Under the pieces are notes generated by a model, which saw nothing but the letters and a program-made list of their open reading frames with translations, did no database searches and was not told where the DNA came from. From Mycoavidus sp. B2-EB (lineage in GTDB: Bacteria > Pseudomonadota > Gammaproteobacteria > Burkholderiales > Burkholderiaceae), in contig NZ_AP021872.1 of the NCBI RefSeq assembly GCF_014218255.1, positions 1,550,001 through 1,614,000 on the forward strand: a stretch of 64,000 bases of DNA. Direction: 5' to 3'. The first letter of the stretch is position 1, and every line of letters starts with the position of its first letter. A program made the translations under genes and the position numbers. Positions 1-9,303 of the stretch are shown here, piece after piece.

Positions 1-754
1 TGGCCTTAGCTTCACTGACTAAAGCCGCTTCAGCAAGCGATTTGCCGATTGGCAAACCCGCCGCTAACATAAATGTATTCGCAATGCCGCCCCCCACAAT
101 CAACTGATCGACTTTATGCGCCAGTGACTTCAAAATGGTGAGTTTGGTCGATACTTTTGAACCACCAACGATTGCCACAAGCGGCCGCTTAGGTTGCTCA
201 AGCGCGCGTTTCAATGCGTTTAATTCGCCTGCAAGCAAAGGCCCTGCCGCCGCGATCGGTGCATATTTTGCGATACCATGCGTGGAGGCTTGGGCCCGAT
301 GCGCAGTACCAAATGCATCATTAATATATATATCGCATAGCCCCGCCATTTTCTGGGCGAGAGCATCTGCATTCGCTTTTTCTCCTGGATTTGCCCGGCA
401 ATTCTCAAGCAGCACGAGCTGCCCAGGCGCAAGCTTAACGCCTGTTTCAACCCAATCTCTGATCAATGGCACAGTACGGCCCAATAGCTCGCCCAAGCGC
501 TGAGCGACAGCCGCTAAAGAGTCTTCTGGTTTAAGCTGGCCTTCAACCGGCCGCCCCAGATGGGAGGTCACCATCACCGCGGCTCCAGCAGCAAGGGCTG
601 TAGTGATCGCGGGTAAAGAGGCACGGATGCGTGTATCGTCCGTAATACGGCCCGTCTCATCGCGCGGCACATTCAGATCGGCGCGGATAAACACTCGCTT
701 GCCGGCCAATTTGCCAGCAGCAATCAAATCAGTAAGGCGCAGAATCTCAGGCAT
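1..754 (-). CDS. pgk: Phosphoglycerate kinase, 5' part (3' end outside window)
   Basis: Glycolytic, cytosolic enzyme interconverting 1,3-bisphosphoglycerate + ADP and 3-phosphoglycerate + ATP. The reverse strand reads from an ATG at 752-754 without a stop to base 1, giving about 251 residues of the usual ~390-400, so the C-terminal nucleotide-binding domain is largely missing from the window. Visible family signatures are the N-terminal [10 protein letters not shown] motif near residue 20, the HLGRP loop, the NDAFGTAHR stretch and the GGSKVSTK segment at the start of the C domain. The start is supported by protein similarity; no strong ribosome binding site is seen. It is divergent from ilvE. 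Confidence 0.95.
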   Translation of the reverse strand, partial: MPEILRLTDLIAAGKLAGKRVFIRADLNVPRDETGRITDDTRIRASLPAITTALAAGAAVMVTSHLGRPVEGQLKPEDSLAAVAQRLGELLGRTVPLIRDWVETGVKLAPGQLVLLENCRANPGEKANADALAQKMAGLCDIYINDAFGTAHRAQASTHGIAKYAPIAAAGPLLAGELNALKRALEQPKRPLVAIVGGSKVSTKLTILKSLAHKVDQLIVGGGIANTFMLAAGLPIGKSLAEAALVSEAKA

Positions 755-1105
755 TAGAGGCGTAGTGCAGATCGAAGCTGCAAAAGAGTGAAAATCATTA
801 AACGTCAAACACAATGTGCGCCAAACTTGCTTGGCAAAGCATCATTGTTTCACTGAAAAAGGACGATATTTTACCTGTATTATGTAAGAACATCTACTTT
901 GCAGAAAACTGACATCTTACTCCGCACACAAAAGATCGGAAGCTTTTCGATAAGCGACGAAAAATAGTCAGCGCTAACGAGGTGTCTCTCGGCAGACTAA
1001 GGAAAACTTTTAACCATTTTTCGCGCTGCGCTAGATGAATGCAATAAAGCCTGATTTATAATAAGAAACCTTAATCTTCAAAAGCTGTATTTAGGATACC
1101 TCATT
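755..1105. promoter_or_regulatory. Intergenic region between divergent pgk and ilvE
   Basis: 351 bases with no credible gene. It must hold the promoters of both pgk (minus) and ilvE (plus). A TATAAT hexamer at 1057-1062 lies about 45 bases before the ilvE start, but no good -35 box is visible 17 bases upstream. An AGGA element at 1092-1095 is a plausible ribosome binding site for ilvE. Confidence 0.4.
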
Positions 1106-2026
1106 ATGTCAATGGCAGACCGCGACGGCAAAATCTGGATGGATGGTCAATTAGTTGATTGGCGCGCAGCTAATATCCATGTCCTCACCCATTCTTTGCA
1201 CTATGGCATGGCCGTGTTTGAGGGGGTTCGAGCTTATCGAACGACGACTGGCACCGCGATCTTCCGCCTCAACGAACACACGCAACGCCTCTTTAATTCG
1301 GCAAAAATCTTCCAAATGACTTTGCCGTTTGATCAGCAAACTATCTTCAATGCTCAGTGCGAAGTCGTCCGCTCGAACCAACTTGAATCATGTTATATCC
1401 GCCCGATTGCTTGGCTTGGCGCTGAAAAACTTGGGCTTTCAGCCAAGGGCAACACGGTTCACATTGCAATCGCCGCTTGGCCCTGGGGCGCCTATCTCGG
1501 CGAGCAAGCATTAAGCAGCGGCATTCGGGTTAAAACGTCATCGCTACAACGGCACCATGTCAATGTTTCACTGGTTCGCGCAAAAGCGAGCGGCTGGTAT
1601 GCTAATTCAATTCTCGCTCACCAAGAGGTCAGCATTGACGGCTATGATGAAGCGCTTTTGCTCGATACCGATGGTTACGTATCAGAAGGCTCGGGCGAGA
1701 ATGTATTTATCGTTAAAAAAGGCCGGCTTTATACTCCAGACCTATCCTCTTGCTTAGATGGCATTACGCGCGATGCTGTGATGACGCTTGCGCGCGCTCA
1801 TCAAATTGAAGTGATTGAGAAACGCATTACCCGCGATGAAATGTATTGCGCCGATGAGGCTTTTTTCACTGGCACCGCCGCTGAAATTACACCGATTCGA
1901 GAACTCGATAACCGTTGCATCGGCACGGGACAGCGTGGCCCGCTAACAGAAAAGCTGCAACGTGCATTCTTCGAGATTGTGGCCGGTAAAAACCCTCAAT
2001 ATAGCCACTGGCTTACCCCCATTTAA
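1106..2026 (+). CDS. ilvE: Branched-chain amino acid aminotransferase
   Basis: PLP-dependent class IV aminotransferase that transfers the amino group between Glu/2-oxoglutarate and Leu, Ile or Val, the last step of their synthesis. The 306 residues match the usual IlvE length. The PLP lysine is most likely K160 in the VRAKASGWYANS segment, followed by the conserved YVSEGSGENVF motif near 191-201 that contacts the cofactor phosphate. The N terminus has the LHYGMAVFEG motif. It is first in a run with the zf-CHCC gene 12 bases downstream and waaF, an order familiar from Burkholderia. Whether the rest of the Ile/Val pathway is present cannot be seen here. Confidence 0.95.
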   Translation: MSMADRDGKIWMDGQLVDWRAANIHVLTHSLHYGMAVFEGVRAYRTTTGTAIFRLNEHTQRLFNSAKIFQMTLPFDQQTIFNAQCEVVRSNQLESCYIRPIAWLGAEKLGLSAKGNTVHIAIAAWPWGAYLGEQALSSGIRVKTSSLQRHHVNVSLVRAKASGWYANSILAHQEVSIDGYDEALLLDTDGYVSEGSGENVFIVKKGRLYTPDLSSCLDGITRDAVMTLARAHQIEVIEKRITRDEMYCADEAFFTGTAAEITPIRELDNRCIGTGQRGPLTEKLQRAFFEIVAGKNPQYSHWLTPI

Positions 2027-2038
2027 AGAGAAAGATAG

Positions 2039-2236
2039 ATGATGCAAACTCCACTGCTCAAAGTGAATCCGGCTGCCCTCCCCGTTTTTTGCCCAAATCC
2101 TCAAATGCCTCTCTGGAGTTCACATCCACGGGTTTTTATTGATGTGAGCCATGGCGCAGCGAGTTGCCCTTATTGCGGCGCGTGCTATGCGCTGGACAAT
2201 CACGAAACCGCGACAGGCGATACAACATCCGTTTAA
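2039..2236 (+). CDS. Small zf-CHCC zinc-finger protein
   Basis: A 65-residue protein of the zf-CHCC family, related to the zinc-binding tail of the mitochondrial complex I subunit NDUFS6. The ligands are the Cys of FCPNP, the His of VSHGAA and the two Cys of SCPYCG. The segment MPLWSSHPRVF is typical of the betaproteobacterial version found between ilvE and waaF. Two adjacent ATG codons (2039 and 2042) could start it; an AAAGAGAAAG purine stretch lies just upstream. The cellular role is not established. Confidence 0.85.
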   Translation: MMQTPLLKVNPAALPVFCPNPQMPLWSSHPRVFIDVSHGAASCPYCGACYALDNHETATGDTTSV

Positions 2237-2326
2237 CACCAACAGCATTTTTGCTTGTTTAAGTTTGTTTGAATGGTCCAGCCCTAGCCTCGACTTAGCC
2301 ACTCATCTTTTAGCCAGTTCCCCCTC

Positions 2327-3355
2327 ATGCAACGTGCACTCATCATCGCTCCCAATTGGATTGGCGATGCGCTTATGGCGCAGCCCCTTTTCATTCTGCT
2401 CAAAAAGCTACATCCGCGGATTACCCTTGATGCAATCGCACCAAACTGGGTTGCGCCGATACTGGAGCAGATGCCGGAAATCAATCACGTCTACCCAACC
2501 CAACTCGCGCATAAAAAGCTCCAATTACGACAACGTTGGCAGCTAGCGCAGACGCTGCGCGCAGCTCATTACGATGCCGCTTTTATACTGCCAAATTCAG
2601 CAAAATCCGCTTTAATCCCTTGGCTTGCGCAAATTCGGCTACGCATTGGCTATCATGGCGAGCACCGGTATGGACTCATCAATGTGCGCCACCCCAATCC
2701 ACGTAAAAACGCACAGCGGCCGCCCATGGTGCGCCATTACGCAGCGCTCGCTTATGCGCCGCGCGCGGGGTTGCCCGCTGAGCTTCCTGTCCCACGCCTT
2801 ACACTCGATCAACCTAAAGCTGCACAGGTTTTGCAACGCTTTAAGCTGACTGCGCAAGCACCTCTCATCGCATTCTGCCCAGGCGCAGAATATGGCGCCG
2901 CCAAGCGCTGGCCAACAGAACATTTTGCAACGCTTGCCCAACTGATTGCCTATGCTTTCCCCTACGCGCAAATTATTACGCTTGGCGCAGCGCAAGATAC
3001 GCCGCTTGGCGCGCGCATCACTGAACAAACGCCCCACGTGCGTAATTTGTGCGGACAAACCACCCTCAATGAGGCGTGCGCCCTAATTGCCAGCGCCAGT
3101 GTTGTCGTGAGCAATGATTCCGGGCTGATGCACGTGGCGGCTGCGTTACACCGGCCACTGCTGGCACTTTATGGTTCAAGCGACCCACGCCATACCCCTC
3201 CCCTAACTGACCGCGCACGAGTACAATGGTTACATCTTGAATGCAGTCCGTGTTTTGCGCGCGAATGCCCGTTAGGCCATTTAAATTGCTTACGTCAACT
3301 CAAACCAGAACATGTATTCGAGCAATTACGTGAGATGCTGCTAATAGAAAGTTAA
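2327..3355 (+). CDS. waaF: ADP-heptose:LPS heptosyltransferase II
   Basis: GT9-family glycosyltransferase that adds the second L-glycero-D-manno-heptose to the lipopolysaccharide inner core on the cytoplasmic face of the inner membrane. The 342 residues are near the usual ~345. The N terminus has the PNWIGDALMAQPLF motif, the middle the FCPGAEYGAAKRWP motif, and the C-terminal domain the NDSGLMHVAAAL and LYGSSDPRHTPP motifs of the ADP-heptose site. Cys-rich HLECSPCFARECPLGHLNC near the end is typical of this type. It follows the zf-CHCC gene and precedes an NTF2-like gene by 11 bases. It implies a heptose-containing LPS core. Confidence 0.93.
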   Translation: MQRALIIAPNWIGDALMAQPLFILLKKLHPRITLDAIAPNWVAPILEQMPEINHVYPTQLAHKKLQLRQRWQLAQTLRAAHYDAAFILPNSAKSALIPWLAQIRLRIGYHGEHRYGLINVRHPNPRKNAQRPPMVRHYAALAYAPRAGLPAELPVPRLTLDQPKAAQVLQRFKLTAQAPLIAFCPGAEYGAAKRWPTEHFATLAQLIAYAFPYAQIITLGAAQDTPLGARITEQTPHVRNLCGQTTLNEACALIASASVVVSNDSGLMHVAAALHRPLLALYGSSDPRHTPPLTDRARVQWLHLECSPCFARECPLGHLNCLRQLKPEHVFEQLREMLLIES

Positions 3356-3366
3356 GAGAGTACGCC

Positions 3367-3816
3367 ATGCCTTCCTTCACTCGCCCATTTGATACGGCCA
3401 TTGATACGTTACACGCGTACTACCATGCACTCGCTGAAAGCAGGCTAGAAGACATTATGGCGCTTTGGGTTGACGAGGACGCGACCAGTTTTATTACCGC
3501 GAACGGCATTCTTTTTAATGGACTAGATACGATTCGCTCTAATTTAGCTCAGCAATTTGAATATGGCGCGCCCAAAATCCAAGTGCTTGATACGCGTTCT
3601 TATGAAAGCCCAAGCACCGCAATCTATATCGTGACTGAGGCGCATAACTCGATTAATCCGGATGAGCAGCCTAAATTGGTGCTAACAACCTATGTGTTAG
3701 TGCAAGAATGCGGCAAATGGAGAATCTCGCATATTCATGCTAGCGCGATTCCTGAGCGTACGATTGAATCTTTTGCGAATGGTGGGTTACAGCAAAATCA
3801 AGGGCCTTTGCATTAA
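3367..3816 (+). CDS. NTF2-like (SnoaL/DUF4440-type) protein
   Basis: A 149-residue cytosolic protein with the cone-shaped NTF2-like fold pattern: an N-terminal helix pair (DTLHAYYHALAESRLEDIMALW), a central GLDTIRSNLAQQF segment and C-terminal strands with YVLVQECGKWRISHIHAS. Families of this fold range from ketosteroid isomerases to ligand-binding domains, so no reaction can be assigned. It lies 11 bases after waaF and is likely co-transcribed; similar proteins follow waaF in Burkholderia. Confidence 0.75.
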   Translation: MPSFTRPFDTAIDTLHAYYHALAESRLEDIMALWVDEDATSFITANGILFNGLDTIRSNLAQQFEYGAPKIQVLDTRSYESPSTAIYIVTEAHNSINPDEQPKLVLTTYVLVQECGKWRISHIHASAIPERTIESFANGGLQQNQGPLH

Positions 3817-3897
3817 AAGGACTCAATTCCTCGATATCGAGTATGTGGCATCACCATTAGCCAGAATGCGCTCGCTTAACCCGAACTGACGTTAATC

Positions 3898-4482
3898 TTA
3901 AATTCGGCACTCTGCCGGAGCGAGCCGAGTAGGCAGCGTAGCCGACTCAGCAGGTAACGGCCCAGGCGCTGGCAAAGACGATGCCGTTTTACCCGCAGCA
4001 AAACACTCCCAACTCAGCGAGCCTAACTGCACAACATCTACCGCCAAGCTAATCCGAGCACTCGTCGCAACCAGATCATTCAGCGCTGAAGGAACCAGCA
4101 CAAGCACATTTGAGCCAGCCGGCGCTACACGCGGCGTATATGTAATAACAATTTGCCCATTTTGCGGAAGAATACGGATTGACGCAACATTACGCGTGGC
4201 ACCTGGCGGACCAAACCCGCTCTCGAACGGCGCGCCACTTGCTGCATTCTCCGCCACCGCGAGCCGCGCTGACACGGCAAGCGATAAACCTTCTCCCACA
4301 CGACTACGGGCTAAATAATCTTGATATGCAGGAATCGCGTAAGAAGCAACAATGCCGACAATCGCCAGCACAATCATCAATTCAATCAGCGTAAAACCAA
4401 GCCAACGGAGATTTGAACGCAAATGCACGCGCTGCGCGAAACCCCAATAATAAATTATGCTGTTATATAGCCACTGCGCCAT
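3898..4482 (-). CDS. Type IV pilin-like protein (PilA-type)
   Basis: Prepilin with the canonical class III signal: cleavage is expected between G29 and F30 in LGFTLIEL, with the conserved Glu at +5, followed by a hydrophobic helix ([26 protein letters not shown]) as in type IVa major pilins. Two Cys near the C terminus (WECFAAG and PAECRI) could form the D-region disulfide. A GGAGG ribosome binding site 8 bases before the ATG at 4482 supports this start, which gives an unusually long 29-residue leader; a GTG at codon 19 would give a more usual one. No pilus assembly genes are in the window, so it stands alone here. It could be the major pilin or a pseudopilin-like subunit. Confidence 0.85.
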   Translation of the reverse strand: MAQWLYNSIIYYWGFAQRVHLRSNLRWLGFTLIELMIVLAIVGIVASYAIPAYQDYLARSRVGEGLSLAVSARLAVAENAASGAPFESGFGPPGATRNVASIRILPQNGQIVITYTPRVAPAGSNVLVLVPSALNDLVATSARISLAVDVVQLGSLSWECFAAGKTASSLPAPGPLPAESATLPTRLAPAECRI

Positions 4483-4632
4483 TGCACAAACCTCCGGAAA
4501 TAAGAAGCGAAGGCGAACTATTGTTAGCGCATACCGAATGATTCAGCGGCTAGCACGCCACACGCCTTATAAGCGGGAGAATAATGAGGAGGGAAATATA
4601 CGGATAGTCGTCCGATCGACTAAAAGATAACG

Positions 4633-5337
4633 CTAGGATTTGCCTAGCCGCGCACTGCGCCTTTTAATTGCTGTACCCAGTACTACCACCAGCACAGCGC
4701 CTATAACGCTCGCAATATAACTCGCCAGCGGCGTGGCAAGTATTTGAATTTTCTGTGCCAATGAGTCACTAACGATAAGGCCACCCGCAATCCAGCCCAG
4801 TAATGCAGCGCCCGCTGCAACAATCGCTGGAAAACGCGTCAACAACTTAAGCACTAACTGGCTCCCCCAAATAATGATTGGGATACTGAGCAACAAACCA
4901 AATATGACAAGGAAAATACGCTGTTCAGGCTGCGCTGCTTCCGCCGCGCCGGCAATCGCAATCACATTATCAAGACTCATCACAAAATCTGCGATGATAA
5001 TTGTTTTGATGGCCCCCAGCAGCCGATCAGCAGGCCGAATGGTGTCATGCTCATCGGCTTCAGGCTGCATTAGTTTGACGCCAATCCAAAGCAGCATCAA
5101 ACCGCCAAGCATTTTCAGCAAGGGGATATGCAGCAAAGTAACCGCGAAACCGACTAACAATACGCGCAACAGAATTGCGCCAGCGGTCCCCCCTAATACT
5201 CCGCGCATACGCTGTTGGGCGGGTAAGTTACGGCAGGCCAGTGCGATCACCACCGCATTATCGCCGCCCAGCAGAATATCAATCGCTACAATTTGCGCGA
5301 CTGCGCCCCAATGAAGTTCTGTCAGCAGTTCTAGCAT
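4633..5337 (-). CDS. TerC/YjbE-family integral membrane protein
   Basis: Multi-pass inner-membrane protein of the TerC family (YjbE-like subgroup), linked to metal ion, particularly Mn2+, efflux or metalation of exported proteins. Two acidic motifs mark the family: DILLGGDNAVVIALA near the N terminus and DFVMSLDNVIAIAG in the middle; their Asp/Asn residues are the presumed metal ligands. About 235 residues with seven or so hydrophobic helices. I prefer the second ATG (5335-5337) because a GGGAGGG ribosome binding site sits 7 bases before it; the upstream ATG at 5343 overlaps that site. It lies downstream of sucD as in related genomes. Confidence 0.85.
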   Translation of the reverse strand: MLELLTELHWGAVAQIVAIDILLGGDNAVVIALACRNLPAQQRMRGVLGGTAGAILLRVLLVGFAVTLLHIPLLKMLGGLMLLWIGVKLMQPEADEHDTIRPADRLLGAIKTIIIADFVMSLDNVIAIAGAAEAAQPEQRIFLVIFGLLLSIPIIIWGSQLVLKLLTRFPAIVAAGAALLGWIAGGLIVSDSLAQKIQILATPLASYIASVIGAVLVVVLGTAIKRRSARLGKS

Positions 5338-5382
5338 GAACATCCCTCCCTTAAAGGCCCAGCGCGATTTATGTCGATTAGC

Positions 5383-6264
5383 TTATAGTACTGATTTCAA
5401 CAAGCGGCCCATTTCAGATGGGTTTCTTGTAACCTTAATGCCAGATGCCTGCATGACTTGCAGTTTTTCATCAGCAGTGCCTTTACCACCAGAGATAATT
5501 GCGCCGGCATGGCCCATCCGTTTGCCTGGCGGCGCTGTCACGCCCGCGATAAAACCAACCACAGGTTTTTTCATATTCGCTTTAACCCAGATAGCGGCCT
5601 CTTCTTCATCGGAACCGCCAATTTCACCAATCATCACAACTGCATCAGTCTCAGGGTCATCATTGAAAAGGCGCAATACATCGATATGCTTCAAACCATT
5701 CACAGGGTCGCCGCCGATGCCTACCGCCGAAGACTGCCCCAGACCTAGCGCCGTCAATTGCCCCACCGCCTCATAAGTCAGCGTGCCTGAACGCGAAATC
5801 ACGCCGATGCGGCCTTTTTTGTGAATATGGCCTGGCATAATGCCGATTTTGAGTTCATCAGGGGTAATCACGCCTGGGCAATTGGGTCCCAACAATAGCG
5901 TTTTACGATTCTCACGACGCATGCGATCTTTGAGCTCGATCATATCGCGCACTGGAATCCCTTCGGTGATGCAAATCGCAAGGTCAAGCTCAGCTTCCAC
6001 CGCTTCCCAAATAGCTGCCGCAGCGCCCGCTGGCGGCACGTAAATTACCGATACGGTAGCGCCGGTATTTGCTTTGGCTTCTTTTACACTGCCAAAAATA
6101 GGAATACCCTCAAAATCTTCGCCGGCTCTTTTGGGATTTACGCCCGCTACATAAGCAGCGCGGCCATTTGCATAATCACGGCAAGTACGGGTATGAAACT
6201 GCCCGGTTTTACCCGTGATCCCTTGTGTGATAACTTTTGTATCTTTGTTAATCAAAATCGACAT
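5383..6264 (-). CDS. sucD: Succinyl-CoA ligase (ADP-forming) alpha subunit
   Basis: Alpha subunit of the TCA-cycle enzyme that makes succinate and ATP from succinyl-CoA. The 293 residues match the family. The N-terminal CoA-binding Rossmann domain has [19 protein letters not shown], and the phosphorylated active-site His lies in the [14 protein letters not shown] motif near residue 247. An AGAGG element precedes the start. It follows sucC after a 111-base gap that contains a perfect 18-bp inverted repeat, listed separately. Confidence 0.97.
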   Translation of the reverse strand: MSILINKDTKVITQGITGKTGQFHTRTCRDYANGRAAYVAGVNPKRAGEDFEGIPIFGSVKEAKANTGATVSVIYVPPAGAAAAIWEAVEAELDLAICITEGIPVRDMIELKDRMRRENRKTLLLGPNCPGVITPDELKIGIMPGHIHKKGRIGVISRSGTLTYEAVGQLTALGLGQSSAVGIGGDPVNGLKHIDVLRLFNDDPETDAVVMIGEIGGSDEEEAAIWVKANMKKPVVGFIAGVTAPPGKRMGHAGAIISGGKGTADEKLQVMQASGIKVTRNPSEMGRLLKSVL

Positions 6265-6291
6265 ATATCAGCCTCTTTTCAGCTTTTTCGT

Positions 6292-6328
6292 TTGAGCGGG
6301 CGCGTATTTAAAATACGCGCCCGCTCAA
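6292..6328. repeat. Perfect 18-bp inverted repeat between sucC and sucD
   Basis: The arm TTGAGCGGGCGCGTATTT (6292-6309) and its exact reverse complement (6311-6328) are separated by one base. Transcribed from the minus strand it would fold into a very stable GC-rich hairpin inside the sucC-sucD message. No U-run follows, so it is not a standard intrinsic terminator; it could limit or protect the sucC part of the transcript. Confidence 0.85.
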
Positions 6329-6375
6329 TATGATGATCCGTATCCGGGGGAATTAAGTCAGAATTACGACCTAAG

Positions 6376-7536
6376 TTATTGAGCCGCCGCCACGACTTTC
6401 TGCGCAGCTTCTTCCATGCTGTCGGCCGAAATAATGGGTAAGCCAGACTCGGCCAACATTTTTTTGCCGAGATCTTCGTTGGTCCCTTTCATGCGTACGA
6501 CTAACGGCACTTTTAATTGCACTGCCTTGGATGCGGCAATCACGCCTTCAGCAATCACATCGCAACGCATAATGCCGCCGAAGATATTCACTAAAATGGC
6601 TTTCAGCTCAGGGTTTTTAAGCATGATTTTAAAGGCTTCAGTTACCTTCTCAGTAGTGGCGCCGCCGCCTACATCAAGAAAGTTAGCTGGCTCGCCACCA
6701 AAGAGCTTAATTGAATCCATCGTCGCCATCGCCAGGCCCGCGCCATTCACTAAGCAACCAATATCGCCGTCCAACGAAATATACGCCAGATCAAATTTTG
6801 AGGCCTCTACTTCAGCCGGATCCTCTTCATCTAAATCGCGATATTCAACAAGTTCAGGATGGCGGAAAAGCGCATTTGAATCAAAATTGAATTTAGCATC
6901 AAGCGCCATGACTTGACCGTCGCCCGTTAAAATCAATGGATTAATTTCAGCCAGTGAGGCATCAGTCTCCCAAAATGCCCGATATAACCCTTGCAATATG
7001 GTACGCGCTTGCGCCAATGAAGTTGATGGGATACCAATACTTGTCGCCAATTGATCGGCTTGCGCATCGGTTAAACCCTGGGTTGGCTCAACCGTTACTT
7101 TATGAATCAACTCAGGCGTTTTTTCAGCGACTTCTTCAATTTCCATGCCGCCTTCGCTAGACGCCATAACTGTCACGCGCTGCGTCACCCGATCTACGAC
7201 CAAGCCAAGGTAAAGCTCTTTTTTAATATCGGCGCCTTCTTCGACCAGCAGACGCCGCACTTTTTGCCCTTCTGGACCCGTTTGGTGCGTTTTTAATTGC
7301 ATGCCCAGAATTTGGCCTGCATATTCGCGCACTTGATCAATCGACTTTGCTACTTTTACGCCGCCGCCTTTGCCACGGCCACCGGCGTGAATTTGTGCTT
7401 TCACAACCCATACCGGACCACCAAGCTCTTGCGCAACTTGCACCGCTTCATCAACTGTAAACACCGGTTTGCCGCGTGGTACAGCAACCCCAAATTTGCG
7501 CAGGATTTCTTTACCCTGGTGCTCGTGAATATTCAT
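6376..7536 (-). CDS. sucC: Succinyl-CoA ligase (ADP-forming) beta subunit
   Basis: Beta subunit of succinyl-CoA synthetase, carrying the ATP-grasp nucleotide-binding domain. At 386 residues it has the usual length. It starts with [17 protein letters not shown], has the glycine-rich [17 protein letters not shown] loop, and the C-terminal [16 protein letters not shown] motif of the ligase domain. An AAAGGA site precedes the ATG. It sits between recX and sucD, the standard betaproteobacterial arrangement. Confidence 0.97.
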   Translation of the reverse strand: MNIHEHQGKEILRKFGVAVPRGKPVFTVDEAVQVAQELGGPVWVVKAQIHAGGRGKGGGVKVAKSIDQVREYAGQILGMQLKTHQTGPEGQKVRRLLVEEGADIKKELYLGLVVDRVTQRVTVMASSEGGMEIEEVAEKTPELIHKVTVEPTQGLTDAQADQLATSIGIPSTSLAQARTILQGLYRAFWETDASLAEINPLILTGDGQVMALDAKFNFDSNALFRHPELVEYRDLDEEDPAEVEASKFDLAYISLDGDIGCLVNGAGLAMATMDSIKLFGGEPANFLDVGGGATTEKVTEAFKIMLKNPELKAILVNIFGGIMRCDVIAEGVIAASKAVQLKVPLVVRMKGTNEDLGKKMLAESGLPIISADSMEEAAQKVVAAAQ

Positions 7537-7592
7537 TCGCTGATTCCTTTAAACAGGCCTTTGAAACCCTTGATTTTAACATAACATAGCTC

Positions 7593-8039
7593 TCAATCTT
7601 CATCGCCGCCGCCGAGCAGTCTTGCAATGGTTGCGTGAGCAAACCCGCGCATCGCCAGAAAACGCGTTTGGCGCGCGCGCTCAATAGAGGTCGTGGGAAA
7701 GTTCCCGTATTTTTTGCGCCAAATAGCTTTAGCGCGGGTGAATTCAGATGCCTGTAAATCTGCACTAACCTGTTCGATTAACGTCGCGTCCAGCTCATGC
7801 TGCTTGAGTTCGTTAATAATCCGATGCACTCCGCAACGCGCCGCGCGACGATGCGCCACACTTTCAGCAAAGCGCGCATCGGATAAATAACCTTCATCTT
7901 GCAAAACATTCAGTAGAAGATTGAGATCTGTTTCAGGATCTGCATAAGAGATTAATTTGCGATGTAATTCGGCACGGCTATATTCTCGCCGCGACAGATA
8001 ACCCAACGCGCGCGCCCTTAAACTAGGTTTAGCGTACAT
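7593..8039 (-). CDS. recX: RecA regulatory protein RecX
   Basis: Small helical protein that binds RecA filaments and inhibits recombinase and coprotease activity. The 148 residues carry the three-helix RecX repeats, seen as LSRREYSRAELHRKL, DEGYLSDARFAES and TRFLAMRGFAHATIARLL. It lies directly downstream of recA, separated by 85 bases that include a hairpin likely to reduce read-through, which would keep RecX well below RecA. Confidence 0.93.
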   Translation of the reverse strand: MYAKPSLRARALGYLSRREYSRAELHRKLISYADPETDLNLLLNVLQDEGYLSDARFAESVAHRRAARCGVHRIINELKQHELDATLIEQVSADLQASEFTRAKAIWRKKYGNFPTTSIERARQTRFLAMRGFAHATIARLLGGGDED

Positions 8040-8072
8040 TGTTGCAATATATTAGGCTCTTGAGAGCGGGTA

Positions 8073-8106
8073 AAACCAACAGGTGAACGAGAAATCCTGC
8101 TGGTTT
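8073..8106 (-). terminator. Hairpin in the recA-recX intergenic region
   Basis: On the minus strand AAACCAGCAGG (8106-8096) pairs with CCTGTTGGTTT (8083-8073): 11 pairs including one G-U, loop of 12, followed by a short T-run. It lies right after the recA stop and before recX. A leaky terminator between recA and recX is known in other bacteria and would explain uneven expression of the two genes. Confidence 0.6.
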
Positions 8107-8124
8107 CCGCTGGGTGGCAGTTGT

Positions 8125-9183
8125 TTAAACTTTTTCTTGAATTTCATCAGCGCTGGTCACTGCATTCACACCAAATGAAGCACGTACTTTGTTTTCAATC
8201 TCACGCGCAATGTCCGGGTTTTCGCGCAGATACTCCCGCGCATTATCTTTTCCTTGCCCGGCCCGCTCACCGTTGTAGCTATACCAAGCACCCGCCTTTT
8301 CGACAATTTTAGCTTGTACGCCAAGGTCAATGATTTCACCCTCACGAGAAATGCCTTCGCCATACAAAATATCAAAAATGGCCTCACGAAATGGCGGAGC
8401 AACTTTATTTTTGACCACTTTCACACGGGTTTCAGACCCAATCACCTCATCCGCTTTTTTGATTGAGCCAATGCGCCGAATATCGAGCCGTACCGATGCA
8501 TAGAACTTCAGCGCATTGCCACCTGTTGTGGTTTCCGGGTTACCGAACATCACGCCGATTTTCATCCGGATTTGATTGATAAAAATAACTAGGCAATTTG
8601 TCCGCTTGATGGTTCCTGTAAGCTTACGCAATGCCTGTGACATTAAGCGTGCTTGCAGCCCAGGCAAAGAATCACCCATTTCGCCTTCAATTTCCGCTTT
8701 AGGCACAAGCGCGGCAACCGAGTCAATCACAATTAAATCAACCGAACTCGAACGCACCAACGCATCTGCAATTTCAAGCGCCTGCTCGCCTGTATCCGGC
8801 TGTGCAATCAGAAGGTCAGACGCTTTAACACCCAGCTTTGCTGCATATTGAACATCAAGAGCATGCTCCGCATCAATAAAAGCACACGTGCCGCCAAGTT
8901 TTTGCATCTCAGCAATCACCTGTAAAGTCAACGTGGTTTTCCCTGAAGATTCTGGCCCATAAATTTCAACCACGCGGCCGCGCGGCAAGCCGCCTACCCC
9001 AAGTGCAATATCCAGCCCTAATGAGCCCGTAGAAACGACCTGAATATCTTCAACCACTTCACCGTCGCCCAAACGCATAATTGAGCCTTTGCCAAATTGC
9101 TTTTCAATTTGTGCTAGCGCAGCAGTAAGCGCTTTGCCTTTTTCAGCGGTTAAATTCGCTTGACCTTTTTTACTTACTTCCAT
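8125..9183 (-). CDS. recA: Recombinase A
   Basis: ATP-dependent strand-exchange protein and coprotease for LexA, central to homologous recombination and the SOS response. The 352 residues match the family. Walker A is GPESSGKT at 76-83; the Walker B-like strand [20 protein letters not shown], the ssDNA-binding loop [20 protein letters not shown] and [22 protein letters not shown] are all intact. AAAGGATGATTC precedes the ATG. An exact CTGT-N8-ACAG SOS box lies about 70 bases upstream, indicating LexA control. Confidence 0.98.
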   Translation of the reverse strand: MEVSKKGQANLTAEKGKALTAALAQIEKQFGKGSIMRLGDGEVVEDIQVVSTGSLGLDIALGVGGLPRGRVVEIYGPESSGKTTLTLQVIAEMQKLGGTCAFIDAEHALDVQYAAKLGVKASDLLIAQPDTGEQALEIADALVRSSSVDLIVIDSVAALVPKAEIEGEMGDSLPGLQARLMSQALRKLTGTIKRTNCLVIFINQIRMKIGVMFGNPETTTGGNALKFYASVRLDIRRIGSIKKADEVIGSETRVKVVKNKVAPPFREAIFDILYGEGISREGEIIDLGVQAKIVEKAGAWYSYNGERAGQGKDNAREYLRENPDIAREIENKVRASFGVNAVTSADEIQEKV

Positions 9184-9249
9184 GAATCATCCTTTGTAGA
9201 GACAGGCGGCGCTTTGTCTAAATACCGCTTTGCAAATTAGCATACCATA

Positions 9250-9269
9250 TACTGTATAAAAAAACAGGT
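9250..9269 (-). promoter_or_regulatory. SOS (LexA) box upstream of recA
   Basis: The sequence TACTGTATAAAAAAACAGGT contains CTGT, eight bases and ACAG, an exact match to the LexA operator core used in beta- and gammaproteobacteria. It lies 67-86 bases before the recA start. On the minus strand a TATGCT hexamer at 9244-9239 is a possible -10 box whose -35 region would fall inside this operator, consistent with repression by occlusion. A lexA gene is not in the window. Confidence 0.85.
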
Positions 9270-9303
9270 TTCTTAGCAAGCCCGAACGGCCAAAAAGCAA
9301 GTC

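Noticed and set aside
4874-5314. Long plus-strand frame opposite terC
   Set aside because: Mirror frame of a well supported membrane protein gene.
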